Shown here piece by piece: positions 1 through 6,026 of a DNA stretch of 20,766 nt. Numbering within the stretch: position 1 is the stretch's first letter; every line of letters begins with the position of its first letter. This DNA is from JAMXLO01 sp041487355 (GTDB lineage Bacteria > Pseudomonadota > Alphaproteobacteria > Acetobacterales > Acetobacteraceae), in the NCBI GenBank assembly GCA_041487355.1, contig JBGPND010000082.1, forward strand, positions 1-20,766, given 5' to 3'. The position numbers and the translations under genes were made by a program. The notes beneath the pieces were generated by a model, which saw only the letters and a list, made by a program, of their open reading frames with translations, searched no databases and was not told the DNA's origin.

Positions 1-72
1 CTCGGCCTCGTTTGCCAATTCGTCCTTGAGGAGTCCAACGATAACAGTGAATTTCGCCAGATCGTTTTTCAT
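1..72 (-). CDS. Hypothetical protein, 5' end only (runs off the left edge)
   Basis: An open frame of 24 codons starts with ATG (complement of 70-72) and runs off the window without a stop. The visible start reads MKNDLAKFTVIVGLLKDELA, followed by NEAE. It looks like an amphipathic helix rich in Lys, Asp, Glu and Leu. A GGAG sequence lies about 9 bases upstream of the ATG and could serve as ribosome binding site. The gene would be divergent from the thiolase operon. I do not recognise the family. The fragment is too short to exclude a chance open frame; the plausible start and protein-like composition are the only support. Confidence 0.4.
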   Translation of the reverse strand, partial: MKNDLAKFTVIVGLLKDELANEAE

Positions 73-487
73 GTCGTGGACTCCAGCGACCTCGGATGCC
101 GAAAACGCATCTAATCCGGCACCCAACAGCAGGTACTTGTCAGAGGCTTATCCCGTTGTCCCAGGTCTGCCACGCAACGGACAAAAGCGGGAACGATTTC
201 ACTCTGTCCGGGGTATTTCGTTGGCGGATTCCCGGTCAAAGCGCCGCTCTCAGGCAGAAATTCCACTTGTCGACCTGTCCGAATTTGGCCAGCCATCTCT
301 GGTGCCGCAGGTGCGGGCGGTCGCGGCGGGACGAAGAGTGTGTCTGCTGTCACGTGTCTTGCTCCGCCGTCAAGCCCAGGCGACGCACGCCACGCAAGCC
401 AGAACCCCGGCTGGCGGAGAGGCTACTGATCGGTATACTCGGCACCGTTGACCGGATCAGAGCGATGCTCGCAAGGGAGAGGGACGC
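73..487. other. Gene-poor stretch upstream of the thiolase operon
   Basis: I see no convincing gene here. Two overlapping forward frames and one reverse frame are open, but none has a believable start or a recognisable domain. The stretch should hold the thiolase promoter. TATACT at 434-439 resembles a -10 box, although no good -35 box lies 17 bases before it. A purine-rich ribosome binding site (AGGGAGAGGG) lies just before the ATG at 488. The reading frames could also be decayed remains of an older gene. Confidence 0.35.
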
Positions 488-1657
488 ATGAGTTTGAAAG
501 GGGCGGGCTACATCGTCGGGGCGTATGAACACCCGACGCGAAAGGCCACCGACAAGTCGGTGGCGCTGCTGCATGCCGAATGCGCCAAGGGCGCGCTCGC
601 GGATGCCGGGCTGACCAAGGACGACATCGACGGCTATTTCTGCGCCGGCGACGCGCCGGGCCTCGGCCCGCTGTCGATGGTCGACTACATGAACCTGAAA
701 TGCCGCCACGTGGATTCCACCGATGTCGGCGGTTCGTCCTATCAGGTGGCGGTCGGCCACGCGCTGGAATCGATCGCCGCCGGGCGTTGCAGCATCGCGC
801 TGATCACGCTCGCCGGCCGGCCGCGCAGCGAGGGCCAGGCGACCGGCACCGCCGCACGCGTGGGCAACGTGGCGCAGCCGGACGTGCAGTTCGAATATCC
901 CTACAACCCGACCGTGGTGAACATGTACGCCATGTGCGCCATGCGCCACATGCACGAATACGGCACCACCAGCGAGCAGCTCGCCTGGATCAAGGTGGCC
1001 GCGTCGCACCACGCGCAGCACAATCCGCACGCCATGCTGCGCGACGTGGTGACGGTGGAGGACGTGGTGAAGTCGCCGATGGTCTCCACGCCGCTACACC
1101 GGCTGGATTGCTGCGTGATCAGCGACGGCGGCGGCGCGCTGATCGTGGCGAAGCCGGAGATAGCGAAGAGCCTGAAGCGGCCGCTGGTGAAGGTGATCGG
1201 CGTCGGCGAGGGGCCGAAGGGGCAGATGGGCGGCGATGTCGATCTGACCTATTCCGGCGCGCGCTGGTCCGGCCCGCCGGCGTGGGAGATGGCGGGCATC
1301 AAGCCGTCCGACATCAAATACGCCTCGATCTACGACAGCTTCACCATCACCGTGCTGATGCAGCTCGAGGATCTGGGCTTCTGCGAGAAGGGGCAAGGCG
1401 GAAAATTCGTTGCCGACGGCAACCTGATCTCCGGCGTCGGCAAGCTGCCGTTCAACACCGACGGCGGCGGGCTGTGCAGCAACCACCCGGCGAACCGCGG
1501 CGGCATCACCAAGATCATCGAGGCGGTGCGTCAGTTGCGCGGCGAGGCGCATCCGGCGGTGCAGGTGAAGAACTGCAACCTGGCGCTGGCGCATGGCACG
1601 GGCGGCTCGCTCGGCACGCGGCATTGCGGCGCGACTGTGATCCTGGAGCGGGAGTGA
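488..1657 (+). CDS. Thiolase-like protein (SCP2-type acetyl-CoA acetyltransferase / lipid-transfer family)
   Basis: A 389-residue protein of usual thiolase length with the two-fold thiolase layout. The N-terminal half has ESIAAGRCSIALITLAGRP, the segment following the nucleophile region. The C-terminal half has DGGGLCSNHPANRGG, carrying the catalytic-type His, and HGTGGSLGTRHCGATVIL at the end. Where a degradative thiolase has its nucleophilic Cys (about residue 83) this protein has GGSSYQ, so classical thiolysis is doubtful. In the SCP2/Ltp subgroup such proteins pair with a DUF35 protein, and some (for example Ltp2 with ChsH2 in steroid side-chain breakdown) act as retro-aldolases on CoA thioesters. 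The next gene is exactly such a DUF35 protein, 5 bases downstream. The start is set by ATG with a strong AGGGAGAGGG site. The cytoplasmic substrate cannot be named from sequence. Confidence 0.9.
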   Translation: MSLKGAGYIVGAYEHPTRKATDKSVALLHAECAKGALADAGLTKDDIDGYFCAGDAPGLGPLSMVDYMNLKCRHVDSTDVGGSSYQVAVGHALESIAAGRCSIALITLAGRPRSEGQATGTAARVGNVAQPDVQFEYPYNPTVVNMYAMCAMRHMHEYGTTSEQLAWIKVAASHHAQHNPHAMLRDVVTVEDVVKSPMVSTPLHRLDCCVISDGGGALIVAKPEIAKSLKRPLVKVIGVGEGPKGQMGGDVDLTYSGARWSGPPAWEMAGIKPSDIKYASIYDSFTITVLMQLEDLGFCEKGQGGKFVADGNLISGVGKLPFNTDGGGLCSNHPANRGGITKIIEAVRQLRGEAHPAVQVKNCNLALAHGTGGSLGTRHCGATVILERE

Positions 1658-1662
1658 TCGAC

Positions 1663-2061
1663 ATGGCCTACGTTCAACGCAAGATTTCCTTTGCCGGCAC
1701 GCCCGACAGCAATCCGGAGACCAAGCCGTTCTGGGATGCCTGCGCGGCGGGCAAGTTCCTGATCCGCCGCTGCACCGCCTGCAAGCGGGCGCACTGGTAT
1801 CCGCGCTCGCTGTGCCCGTTCTGCTTCGGCGACTGCGAGTGGGTGGAAGGGTCCGGCAAGGGCAAGATCTACTCGTTCAGCGTGATGTCCCGCGCCGAGG
1901 TGCCGTTCGTGATGGCATATGTTACGCTCGAGGAAGGCCCCTCGATGATGACCAACATCGTCGACTGCGACTTCGCCGCGCTGAAGATCGGCCAGGACAT
2001 GAAGCTGAAATTCGTGCCAAGCGAGAACGGCCCGCCGATGCCGATGTTTACCCCCGCGTAG
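1663..2061 (+). CDS. Zn-ribbon / OB-fold acyl-CoA-associated protein (DUF35 family)
   Basis: A 132-residue protein with an N-terminal helix (SNPETKPFWDACAAGKFLI), a rubredoxin-like zinc ribbon RRCTACKRAHWYPRSLCPFC with two CxxC pairs, and a C-terminal OB-fold segment (GKGKIYSFSVMSRAEVPF, then VMAYVTLEEGPSMMTNIVDC). This order is diagnostic of DUF35 proteins, which form complexes with SCP2-type thiolases and are thought to bind the acyl-CoA. The ATG at 1663 lies 5 bases after the thiolase stop, so the two genes are almost certainly one operon and one complex. The last codons and the TAG stop lie inside a GC-rich hairpin, so the C-terminus may have been rewritten by insertion of that repeat. 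Confidence 0.9.
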   Translation: MAYVQRKISFAGTPDSNPETKPFWDACAAGKFLIRRCTACKRAHWYPRSLCPFCFGDCEWVEGSGKGKIYSFSVMSRAEVPFVMAYVTLEEGPSMMTNIVDCDFAALKIGQDMKLKFVPSENGPPMPMFTPA

Positions 2062-2069
2062 GCGGGGGT
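2050..2069. repeat. GC-rich hairpin over the stop codon of the DUF35 gene
   Basis: ACCCCCGC (2050-2057) pairs perfectly with GCGGGGGT (2062-2069) around the loop GTAG. The loop contains the TAG stop. No T-run follows on either strand, so an intrinsic terminator is possible but not typical. Short palindromes of this composition are common interspersed repeats in alphaproteobacteria. Confidence 0.55.
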
Positions 2070-2157
2070 TAGAGCATTTTCATGGCGTCCGGAATCATGC
2101 CGACCGGTGGCTGGCCCTTCCTCGTCATGGCCGGCGAAGGCCGGCCATCCACGTCTT
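2069..2157 (+). repeat. Intergenic palindromic repeat, left copy
   Basis: Starts TTAGAGCA, then after about 45 bases has TCGTCATG, the hairpin ATGGCCGG/CCGGCCAT (2127-2134 with 2141-2148), and CATCCACGTCTT. The same order of blocks at the same spacing occurs in reverse orientation at 5138-5225. The IS1595 element and its target duplication sit immediately inside the two copies. Confidence 0.7.
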
Positions 2158-2163
2158 TCTTTG
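2156..2163. repeat. Target site duplication, left
   Basis: TTTCTTTG directly abuts the left inverted repeat. An identical octamer directly abuts the right inverted repeat. Eight bases is the duplication length known for IS1595-family insertion. Confidence 0.9.
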
Positions 2164-2187
2164 GGCGATTATGCAGTTGACATAGCG
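2164..2187 (+). repeat. Left terminal inverted repeat of the IS1595 element
   Basis: Begins GGCGA followed by the 19-base core TTATGCAGTTGACATAGCG. The right end, read inward on the other strand, begins GGCAT followed by the identical core. Confidence 0.93.
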
Positions 2188-2224
2188 TGTCGGTTTGGCT
2201 ATGTTTTCGGTCAGGAGATAGACC

Positions 2225-3136
2225 ATGACCGACCTTACCGCCCCGATGTTCCATGATGATGATGCGGCCCGCGCTCACTTCGAGTCCGTGCTTTGGCCGA
2301 ATGGTCCGGTCTGTCCGCACTGCAAGGCCACCGATGGACTGACCCGGTTGCAGGGCAAGAGTCATCGTCCCGGCTTGTTCCAGTGCAATGCGTGTCGTGG
2401 GCATTTCACGGTGATGAATGGCTCGATCATGGAGCGGTCGCATGTGCCGTTGCACAAGTGGGCGCTGGCGTTTCACCTGATGGCCGCGAGCAAGAAGGGA
2501 ATGAGCGCATACCAGTTGCACCGGATGCTCAACGTCAACTATCGCACTGCGTGGTTCATGGAGCATCGCATTCGTGCGTGCATGGACAATACCAAGGACA
2601 CTACTCCGATGGGCGGAGAGGGTGAGATCGTCGAAATAGACGAGACGTTCATCGGCAAGAAAGCTGGCATGCCGAAGCGTCGGGGCTTTGCCCACAAGCG
2701 CGCGGTAATGACCTTGGTTCAGCGCGGCGGCTCTGCCCGGTCGTTTCATGTAAACGGCACCAGTGCGGCGGACCTTCTGCCGATCATCAAGGCGAACGTG
2801 CTTCGTGACACACATGTTATGACGGATGAGGCCGGCCAGTACGCACATCTGAACAAGCATTTCACCGAGCATGATTATGTCACGCACGGCAAGGGCGAAT
2901 ATGGACGCGGCACGATCCACACAAACACAGTCGAAGGCTTCTACAGCGTGTTCAAGCGCGGCATGAAGGGCGTCTACCAGCATTGCAGCGAGAAGCACCT
3001 GCACAGCTACGTTGCCGAGTTCGATTTCCGTTACAGCAATCGCGTCAGGCTCGGAGTTGATGATGTTGAGCGGACGCTTCGCGCAATTCGTGGCGCAAAA
3101 GGGAAGCGGCTGAGGTATCAACAACCTGTTGGTTGA
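2225..3136 (+). CDS. IS1595-family transposase
   Basis: A 303-residue transposase of usual family length. Residues 30-57 form an N-terminal zinc ribbon (CPHC and CNAC pairs), followed by a helix-turn-helix-like region (HKWALAFHLMAASKKGMSAY, then QLHRMLNV). The DDE-type catalytic core shows D139 in EIVEIDETFIGKK, D201 in VMTDEAGQY, and N234/E237 in HTNTVEGFYSVFKRG, where the nearby Asn is typical of IS1595 members. It would cut and paste the element by its terminal repeats. An AGGAGA site stands 6 bases before the ATG. No stop, frameshift or missing catalytic residue is visible, so it is probably active. A small frame overlaps its stop codon. Confidence 0.95.
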   Translation: MTDLTAPMFHDDDAARAHFESVLWPNGPVCPHCKATDGLTRLQGKSHRPGLFQCNACRGHFTVMNGSIMERSHVPLHKWALAFHLMAASKKGMSAYQLHRMLNVNYRTAWFMEHRIRACMDNTKDTTPMGGEGEIVEIDETFIGKKAGMPKRRGFAHKRAVMTLVQRGGSARSFHVNGTSAADLLPIIKANVLRDTHVMTDEAGQYAHLNKHFTEHDYVTHGKGEYGRGTIHTNTVEGFYSVFKRGMKGVYQHCSEKHLHSYVAEFDFRYSNRVRLGVDDVERTLRAIRGAKGKRLRYQQPVG

Positions 3137-3227
3137 CCGGACAATCACGCCGCGCCTAACGCGAAAACAGCGCGTAGCATTTATACGCGAATGGCTCCGC
3201 AAACTTGCCGATGAGGACACGGGCTAA
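3129..3227 (+). CDS. Small ORF overlapping the transposase stop (32 residues)
   Basis: A TTG-initiated frame overlaps the last codons of the transposase and reads LVDRTITPRLTRKQRVAFI followed by REWLRKLADEDTG. The product would be a short, charged, helix-prone peptide. Translational coupling to the transposase is possible because the start lies a few bases before the transposase stop. It ends over the stop of the convergent 64-codon gene. No family is recognised. It could be a chance frame; the protein-like composition is the only argument for it. Confidence 0.25.
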   Translation: MVDRTITPRLTRKQRVAFIREWLRKLADEDTG

Positions 3228-3418
3228 GCGGGCCTTCTCGCTTTTTCACGATCCCGCCGTTGTCGCTGCGCTGTGGCCTTTGCACTCTGGGGCTTAGGCG
3301 CAACTTTCTGAGGCAACGGCGGCGTCGTTAGGGCGCGAAGAATCGCGGCGTCTCGGCGGCGCGCCGTTTCGGCGGGAGAGTACTCGGTATCTGACATTAT
3401 AGAGTGAGGTTTTGTCAT
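3224..3418 (-). CDS. Small basic protein, second gene of the passenger operon
   Basis: A 64-residue protein. The N-terminal part contains EYSPAETARRRDAAILRAL followed by TTPP, probably a single helix. The C-terminal third is Lys/Arg/Gln-rich (ATAQRQRRDREKARRPA), suggesting nucleic-acid binding or a disordered tail. It starts 14 bases after the DUF262-HNH stop with a strong AGGAGAG site in that gap, so the two are very probably cotranscribed. It ends inside the IS element, convergent with the transposase. I recognise no named family; its length and position would suit an accessory or regulatory partner of the nuclease, but that is inference. Confidence 0.7.
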   Translation of the reverse strand: MTKPHSIMSDTEYSPAETARRRDAAILRALTTPPLPQKVAPKPQSAKATAQRQRRDREKARRPA

Positions 3419-3432
3419 ATCTCTCCTGCCGT

Positions 3433-4986
3433 TCAGTTTTTCATGGCGCTATTGCAATAGGGATGGACCAAGTCGCCGTTTTCCGCACTGCCTACTCCGC
3501 TGTCTCTAACGCGAACAATGTGGTCATATGAGACAGATTTGCTAGGATCGAGCTTGCCGCCGCACACTGGACAGGTGAGGGCGCCTTCAAGGGCCTTGCG
3601 AACAAAGATCATAGCTTTCGTGTCGTCGGAGAATTCCGGACTCGTTTTTACGGCTACCACGTCAATCACGCGGCCCTCTAGTCCAAGAGCGTTGATAACC
3701 GCTTCTGGCGTCACGGATTTTCCCGCGTTAAACTCAGATATTAAAAACATTAGCAGATCGCGCATCTTGGGAACACGCTGCGATTTTGCCATGTTCTGCA
3801 ATAGGCCACCGATGAGAGATTTATTCTCCATTAGGAACTTTTCGAGTCGCGCACGAGCGGTGGTGAATTTCCTAAAGAATCCTCCGTCGTTGTTACGCAT
3901 TCTTTCGGTGAGCAACAAACTCACTCCAAGGAATAGGAAGCGATTATAGCGACCTCTCTCGTTATAGAAGTACACAGCAGGGTGAAGTCCTAGACTCCCG
4001 CTCGAATTGCTGGTTATCCGACTAACAATCTCAAGAGAATTCCTCAGCACTGATATAGTGCCTTCCCCAGTGGGATCGTCTGCATACTCGGTTATCATTT
4101 TTCCCTTCGCATCACGAGTGCCTGTGATGACAAGGAATTCAATAAGCAGCGCGAGAGCGTCAACTGGTGAAACAGAACCGCCGAGCGGAACATCGAGCGT
4201 TCTGAGGGGATGCGTCACTTCAGGCTCAAACAGGACCTTGTAGAAGTCTTTCGCTAGCCCCTCCATAATCGGGATATTCTCCCGAGAAAAAGCGGACCAG
4301 TATTTGTGACCAGCGCCCGATCTCAATATAGCTCTGGCGCTGATCGCCACAGGCTTTCTCCGATTCGTAATGAGCATCGTTTCCGTTTCATCTAATGGGG
4401 TCCCCTGCGAATTGATCTTGAAGAACGAAGTTTCAGCTAAGGCCGCGCTTCCCTGAATCCATTGAACTGGGAGCGCCCTCGTGAAAAGCAGATTCGCTCG
4501 GCGGCGCTGTTCGTCGGTCCCAAGCTTACTCCCAACGAACCCCTGCAAGGTGCTGAACCTTCCTACTCTTGCCTCAATCAGAGTGCGCGCCCGTTTGGCC
4601 ACGCGCTTTTGCACATCGGAAATCTCGCCATTGTAAAACTTCTGGGAGATTGGCTCATCTCCGTAATCGTTCTCCATCCACGCGCGAAGCGCACTGAGGC
4701 GGTGGCCGCCATCGATCACGAATACAAAACTGGGGGATTTCCAAAGAATCAGCGAGGGGATTACTTCGTTGTCTAGGAAGCTAGCCACAAATGTTGCAAT
4801 CTGATCCGCCGTCCAATGGTTTGTCTCTCGCTGGAAGTCTGGTTTGCGCAAAAGCTTCAGGATCGGCGAGTCGTTTGCCAGGCTCGCAATGGGCAGGCCA
4901 GGGAAAAGGTCCAGCACGAATTCCTCGCCTTCCCAAGCGAAGTCTTCACGAGGAATCATCGCGTCTAAGGTTACACGAGCCGGCAT
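3433..4986 (-). CDS. DUF262-HNH nuclease-like protein (candidate anti-phage or restriction protein), passenger of the IS
   Basis: A 517-residue protein. The N-terminal third is a DUF262 domain: PDFQRETNHWT at about 49-59 and FVIDGGHRLSALRAW with the signature D-G-x-H-R at 92-96. In GmrSD, SspE and BrxU this domain is a ParB/Srx-like nucleotide-using module. The middle is helical and unassigned. The C-terminus is a compact HNH nuclease: CPVC (472-475), DH (488-489), N503, and HPYCN (508-512), that is CxxC...DH...N...HxxCN. The combination suggests a stand-alone nuclease of phage defence or modified-DNA restriction. I chose ATG at 4986 because AGGGG lies 8 bases upstream; an upstream in-frame ATG at 5055 has no such site. 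The gene is visibly lower in G+C than the chromosome. No modification enzyme accompanies it. Confidence 0.85.
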   Translation of the reverse strand: MPARVTLDAMIPREDFAWEGEEFVLDLFPGLPIASLANDSPILKLLRKPDFQRETNHWTADQIATFVASFLDNEVIPSLILWKSPSFVFVIDGGHRLSALRAWMENDYGDEPISQKFYNGEISDVQKRVAKRARTLIEARVGRFSTLQGFVGSKLGTDEQRRRANLLFTRALPVQWIQGSAALAETSFFKINSQGTPLDETETMLITNRRKPVAISARAILRSGAGHKYWSAFSRENIPIMEGLAKDFYKVLFEPEVTHPLRTLDVPLGGSVSPVDALALLIEFLVITGTRDAKGKMITEYADDPTGEGTISVLRNSLEIVSRITSNSSGSLGLHPAVYFYNERGRYNRFLFLGVSLLLTERMRNNDGGFFRKFTTARARLEKFLMENKSLIGGLLQNMAKSQRVPKMRDLLMFLISEFNAGKSVTPEAVINALGLEGRVIDVVAVKTSPEFSDDTKAMIFVRKALEGALTCPVCGGKLDPSKSVSYDHIVRVRDSGVGSAENGDLVHPYCNSAMKN

Positions 4987-5093
4987 AATAATCCCCTGGG
5001 TTACATCACCATCGTGGGCGCACGCCGGGTGAGCGTCCAATCGAAACGCTCTCATCCGCGCACCGGATTGGCATGATTGTCGCCAGGGATAGC

Positions 5094-5117
5094 CGCTATG
5101 TCAACTGCATAAATGCC
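5094..5117 (-). repeat. Right terminal inverted repeat of the IS1595 element
   Basis: Matches the left end in 22 of 24 positions when read on the minus strand from 5117; the inner 19 bases are identical. It begins just upstream of the DUF262-HNH gene, so any passenger promoter lies between this repeat and base 4986. Confidence 0.93.
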
Positions 5118-5125
5118 TTTCTTTG
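5118..5125. repeat. Target site duplication, right
   Basis: TTTCTTTG, identical to 2156-2163, directly outside the right inverted repeat. Confidence 0.9.
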
Positions 5126-5137
5126 CTCCAGCATCGC

Positions 5138-5225
5138 AAGACGTGGATGCCGGGGCCAAGCCCCGGCATGACGATAGAGCCGGAGCCCCACGCGTGATTT
5201 TCCAGTCAGCCTGAACCTGCTCTAG
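5138..5225 (-). repeat. Intergenic palindromic repeat, right copy (inverted)
   Basis: Read on the minus strand from 5225: CTAGAGCA, then after about 45 bases TCGTCATG, the hairpin ATGCCGGGG/CCCCGGCAT (stems at 5161-5169 and 5147-5155) and CATCCACGTCTT. It has the same block order as 2069-2157, with 51 instead of 53 bases between the first two blocks. The hairpin stems differ in sequence but keep pairing, which suggests a structured repeat. Confidence 0.7.
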
Positions 5226-5250
5226 CGCTCCACGACCGCCGCAACCGCCC

Positions 5251-5450
5251 CCGGGCAAACCGCAACAGAACGCATTCGCGGAAAGCTTCATTGGGCGGCT
5301 GCGCGACGAATGCCTGAACGAGACGCTGTTCACCTCGTTGCCACAGGCGCGTGCCGTGCTGGCTGACTGTCAGCGCGATTACAACGGTCGACGCATGCGT
5401 CGACCGGCCGCACTCGGGGCTGAATGGGCAGACGCCGGCCTCGATCAGGC
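5251..5450 (+). pseudogene. IS3-family transposase OrfB, C-terminal remnant (copy A)
   Basis: Frame 5251-5385 reads PGKPQQNAFAESFIGRLRDE, then CLNETLFTSLPQARAVLADC and QRDYN. This is the conserved end of the IS3-family integrase core, including the catalytic Glu in the AFAESF block. The expected continuation RPHSGLNGQTPAS is present from about 5406 in a different frame. The shift is caused by extra bases that form a perfect 22-bp palindrome. The N-terminal half, OrfA and the left end of the element are absent. The remnant cannot make an active transposase. Confidence 0.85.
5385..5406. repeat. Perfect 22-bp palindrome in copy A
   Basis: The centre is GTCGACGCATGCGTCGAC, extended by CG on the left and CG on the right. 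It lies between the DYN and RPHSGL codons of the OrfB remnant and breaks the frame. The identical palindrome is at 12143-12164. Confidence 0.8.
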
Positions 5451-5467
5451 TGCCGCCGTGCTCGCGG

Positions 5468-5490
5468 GCCGCCGGGTCAAGCCCGGCGGC
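5468..5490. repeat. Hairpin inserted in copy A
   Basis: GCCGCCGGG and CCCGGCGGC pair perfectly around TCAAG. The corresponding place in copy B has only a few unrelated bases, so this looks like a small palindromic repeat inserted after the duplication. Confidence 0.6.
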
Positions 5491-5781
5491 AGGCTACAGA
5501 CCGCTGCGCGCCGGCTTCGCCGGTGGCCCCGGATCAAGTCTGTGGCCAGTCTAGACCCAGGCTCTGCGCGGCGGCGTCGCAGACGCAGGCCGGGACGCGT
5601 TGAGCGGCAAAGCGGATCAATCGGCGCTCGACCGAACCGAGAAACACGGCCACGATGGGCGTGACGGCAACCCAGGACTCTACTCTTGAGCGGAGGGACG
5701 TTGGGGCTCAAGTCACTACCCCCGAGATTTCAGACCGCGGATAAGCTGAACCCCGCCCGCTCGTCACGCATGATAACGTCC

Positions 5782-6026
5782 TTTCCTTTCGTTATGGGGT
5801 CAAACGAGTCCAACGGAAGCATTTGTCGATCAAGGATCTGGAGCGGTTGCGAAATTTCAGGCACGCTGCGGCAGAGGAGACCATTAGATTTTCTAGCGCA
5901 ATAGAGTTGTGGTGCTACCCCAAATGTGCTGCGGTGCTTGTCAGTGCGGCTATCCATGCCGTCGATCGGGGGATCCCGGATCAACATCGGAAGCGAGACA
6001 CGAACAACACAGGGCGGGCCACAGAC
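5782..6026. other. Upstream region of the lipoprotein gene
   Basis: Together with copy A this makes over 500 bases without an intact gene. The lipoprotein frame stays open back to an ATG at 5823, but that extension would place 68 odd residues before a perfect lipoprotein signal peptide, so I regard it as untranslated. It presumably holds the operon promoter; I could not pick out a convincing -35/-10 pair. Confidence 0.4.

Larger units (their letters stand above)
2164..5117 (+). mobile_element. Complete IS1595-family element with passenger genes
   Basis: A 2954-bp element defined by 24-bp terminal inverted repeats (22 of 24 match, both beginning GGC) and a perfect 8-bp duplication TTTCTTTG on both sides. 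It encodes an IS1595-type transposase on the plus strand. On the minus strand it carries a DUF262-HNH gene followed by a 64-codon gene. IS1595-family elements are known to carry passenger genes, so the architecture fits. Intact ends, duplication and transposase frame suggest a recent insertion. The cargo is visibly more AT-rich than the chromosome on either side, which suggests it came from elsewhere. Confidence 0.93.
5364..5781 (+). repeat. Direct repeat copy A (dead IS3 3' end plus flank)
   Basis: About 418 bp closely matching 12121-12528 in the same orientation. It includes the end of the broken OrfB, the IS3 right end (GTTGGGGCTCAAGTCA, ending at 5715) and 66 further bases, CTACCCCCGAGATTTCAG onward to GATAACGTCC. 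Because the similarity runs past the IS terminus, the duplicated unit is larger than the IS. Copy A has an extra hairpin at 5468-5490 that copy B lacks. Confidence 0.85.

Noticed and set aside
2069..3220. A 383-residue minus-strand open frame over the transposase
   Set aside because: Antisense to an intact IS1595 transposase and crossing its left inverted repeat; no recognised domain.
5987..6026. An earlier start (ATG 5823) for the lipoprotein gene
   Set aside because: It would put 68 residues before a clean lipoprotein signal peptide; GTG 6027 has a ribosome site and gives the signal peptide at the N-terminus.
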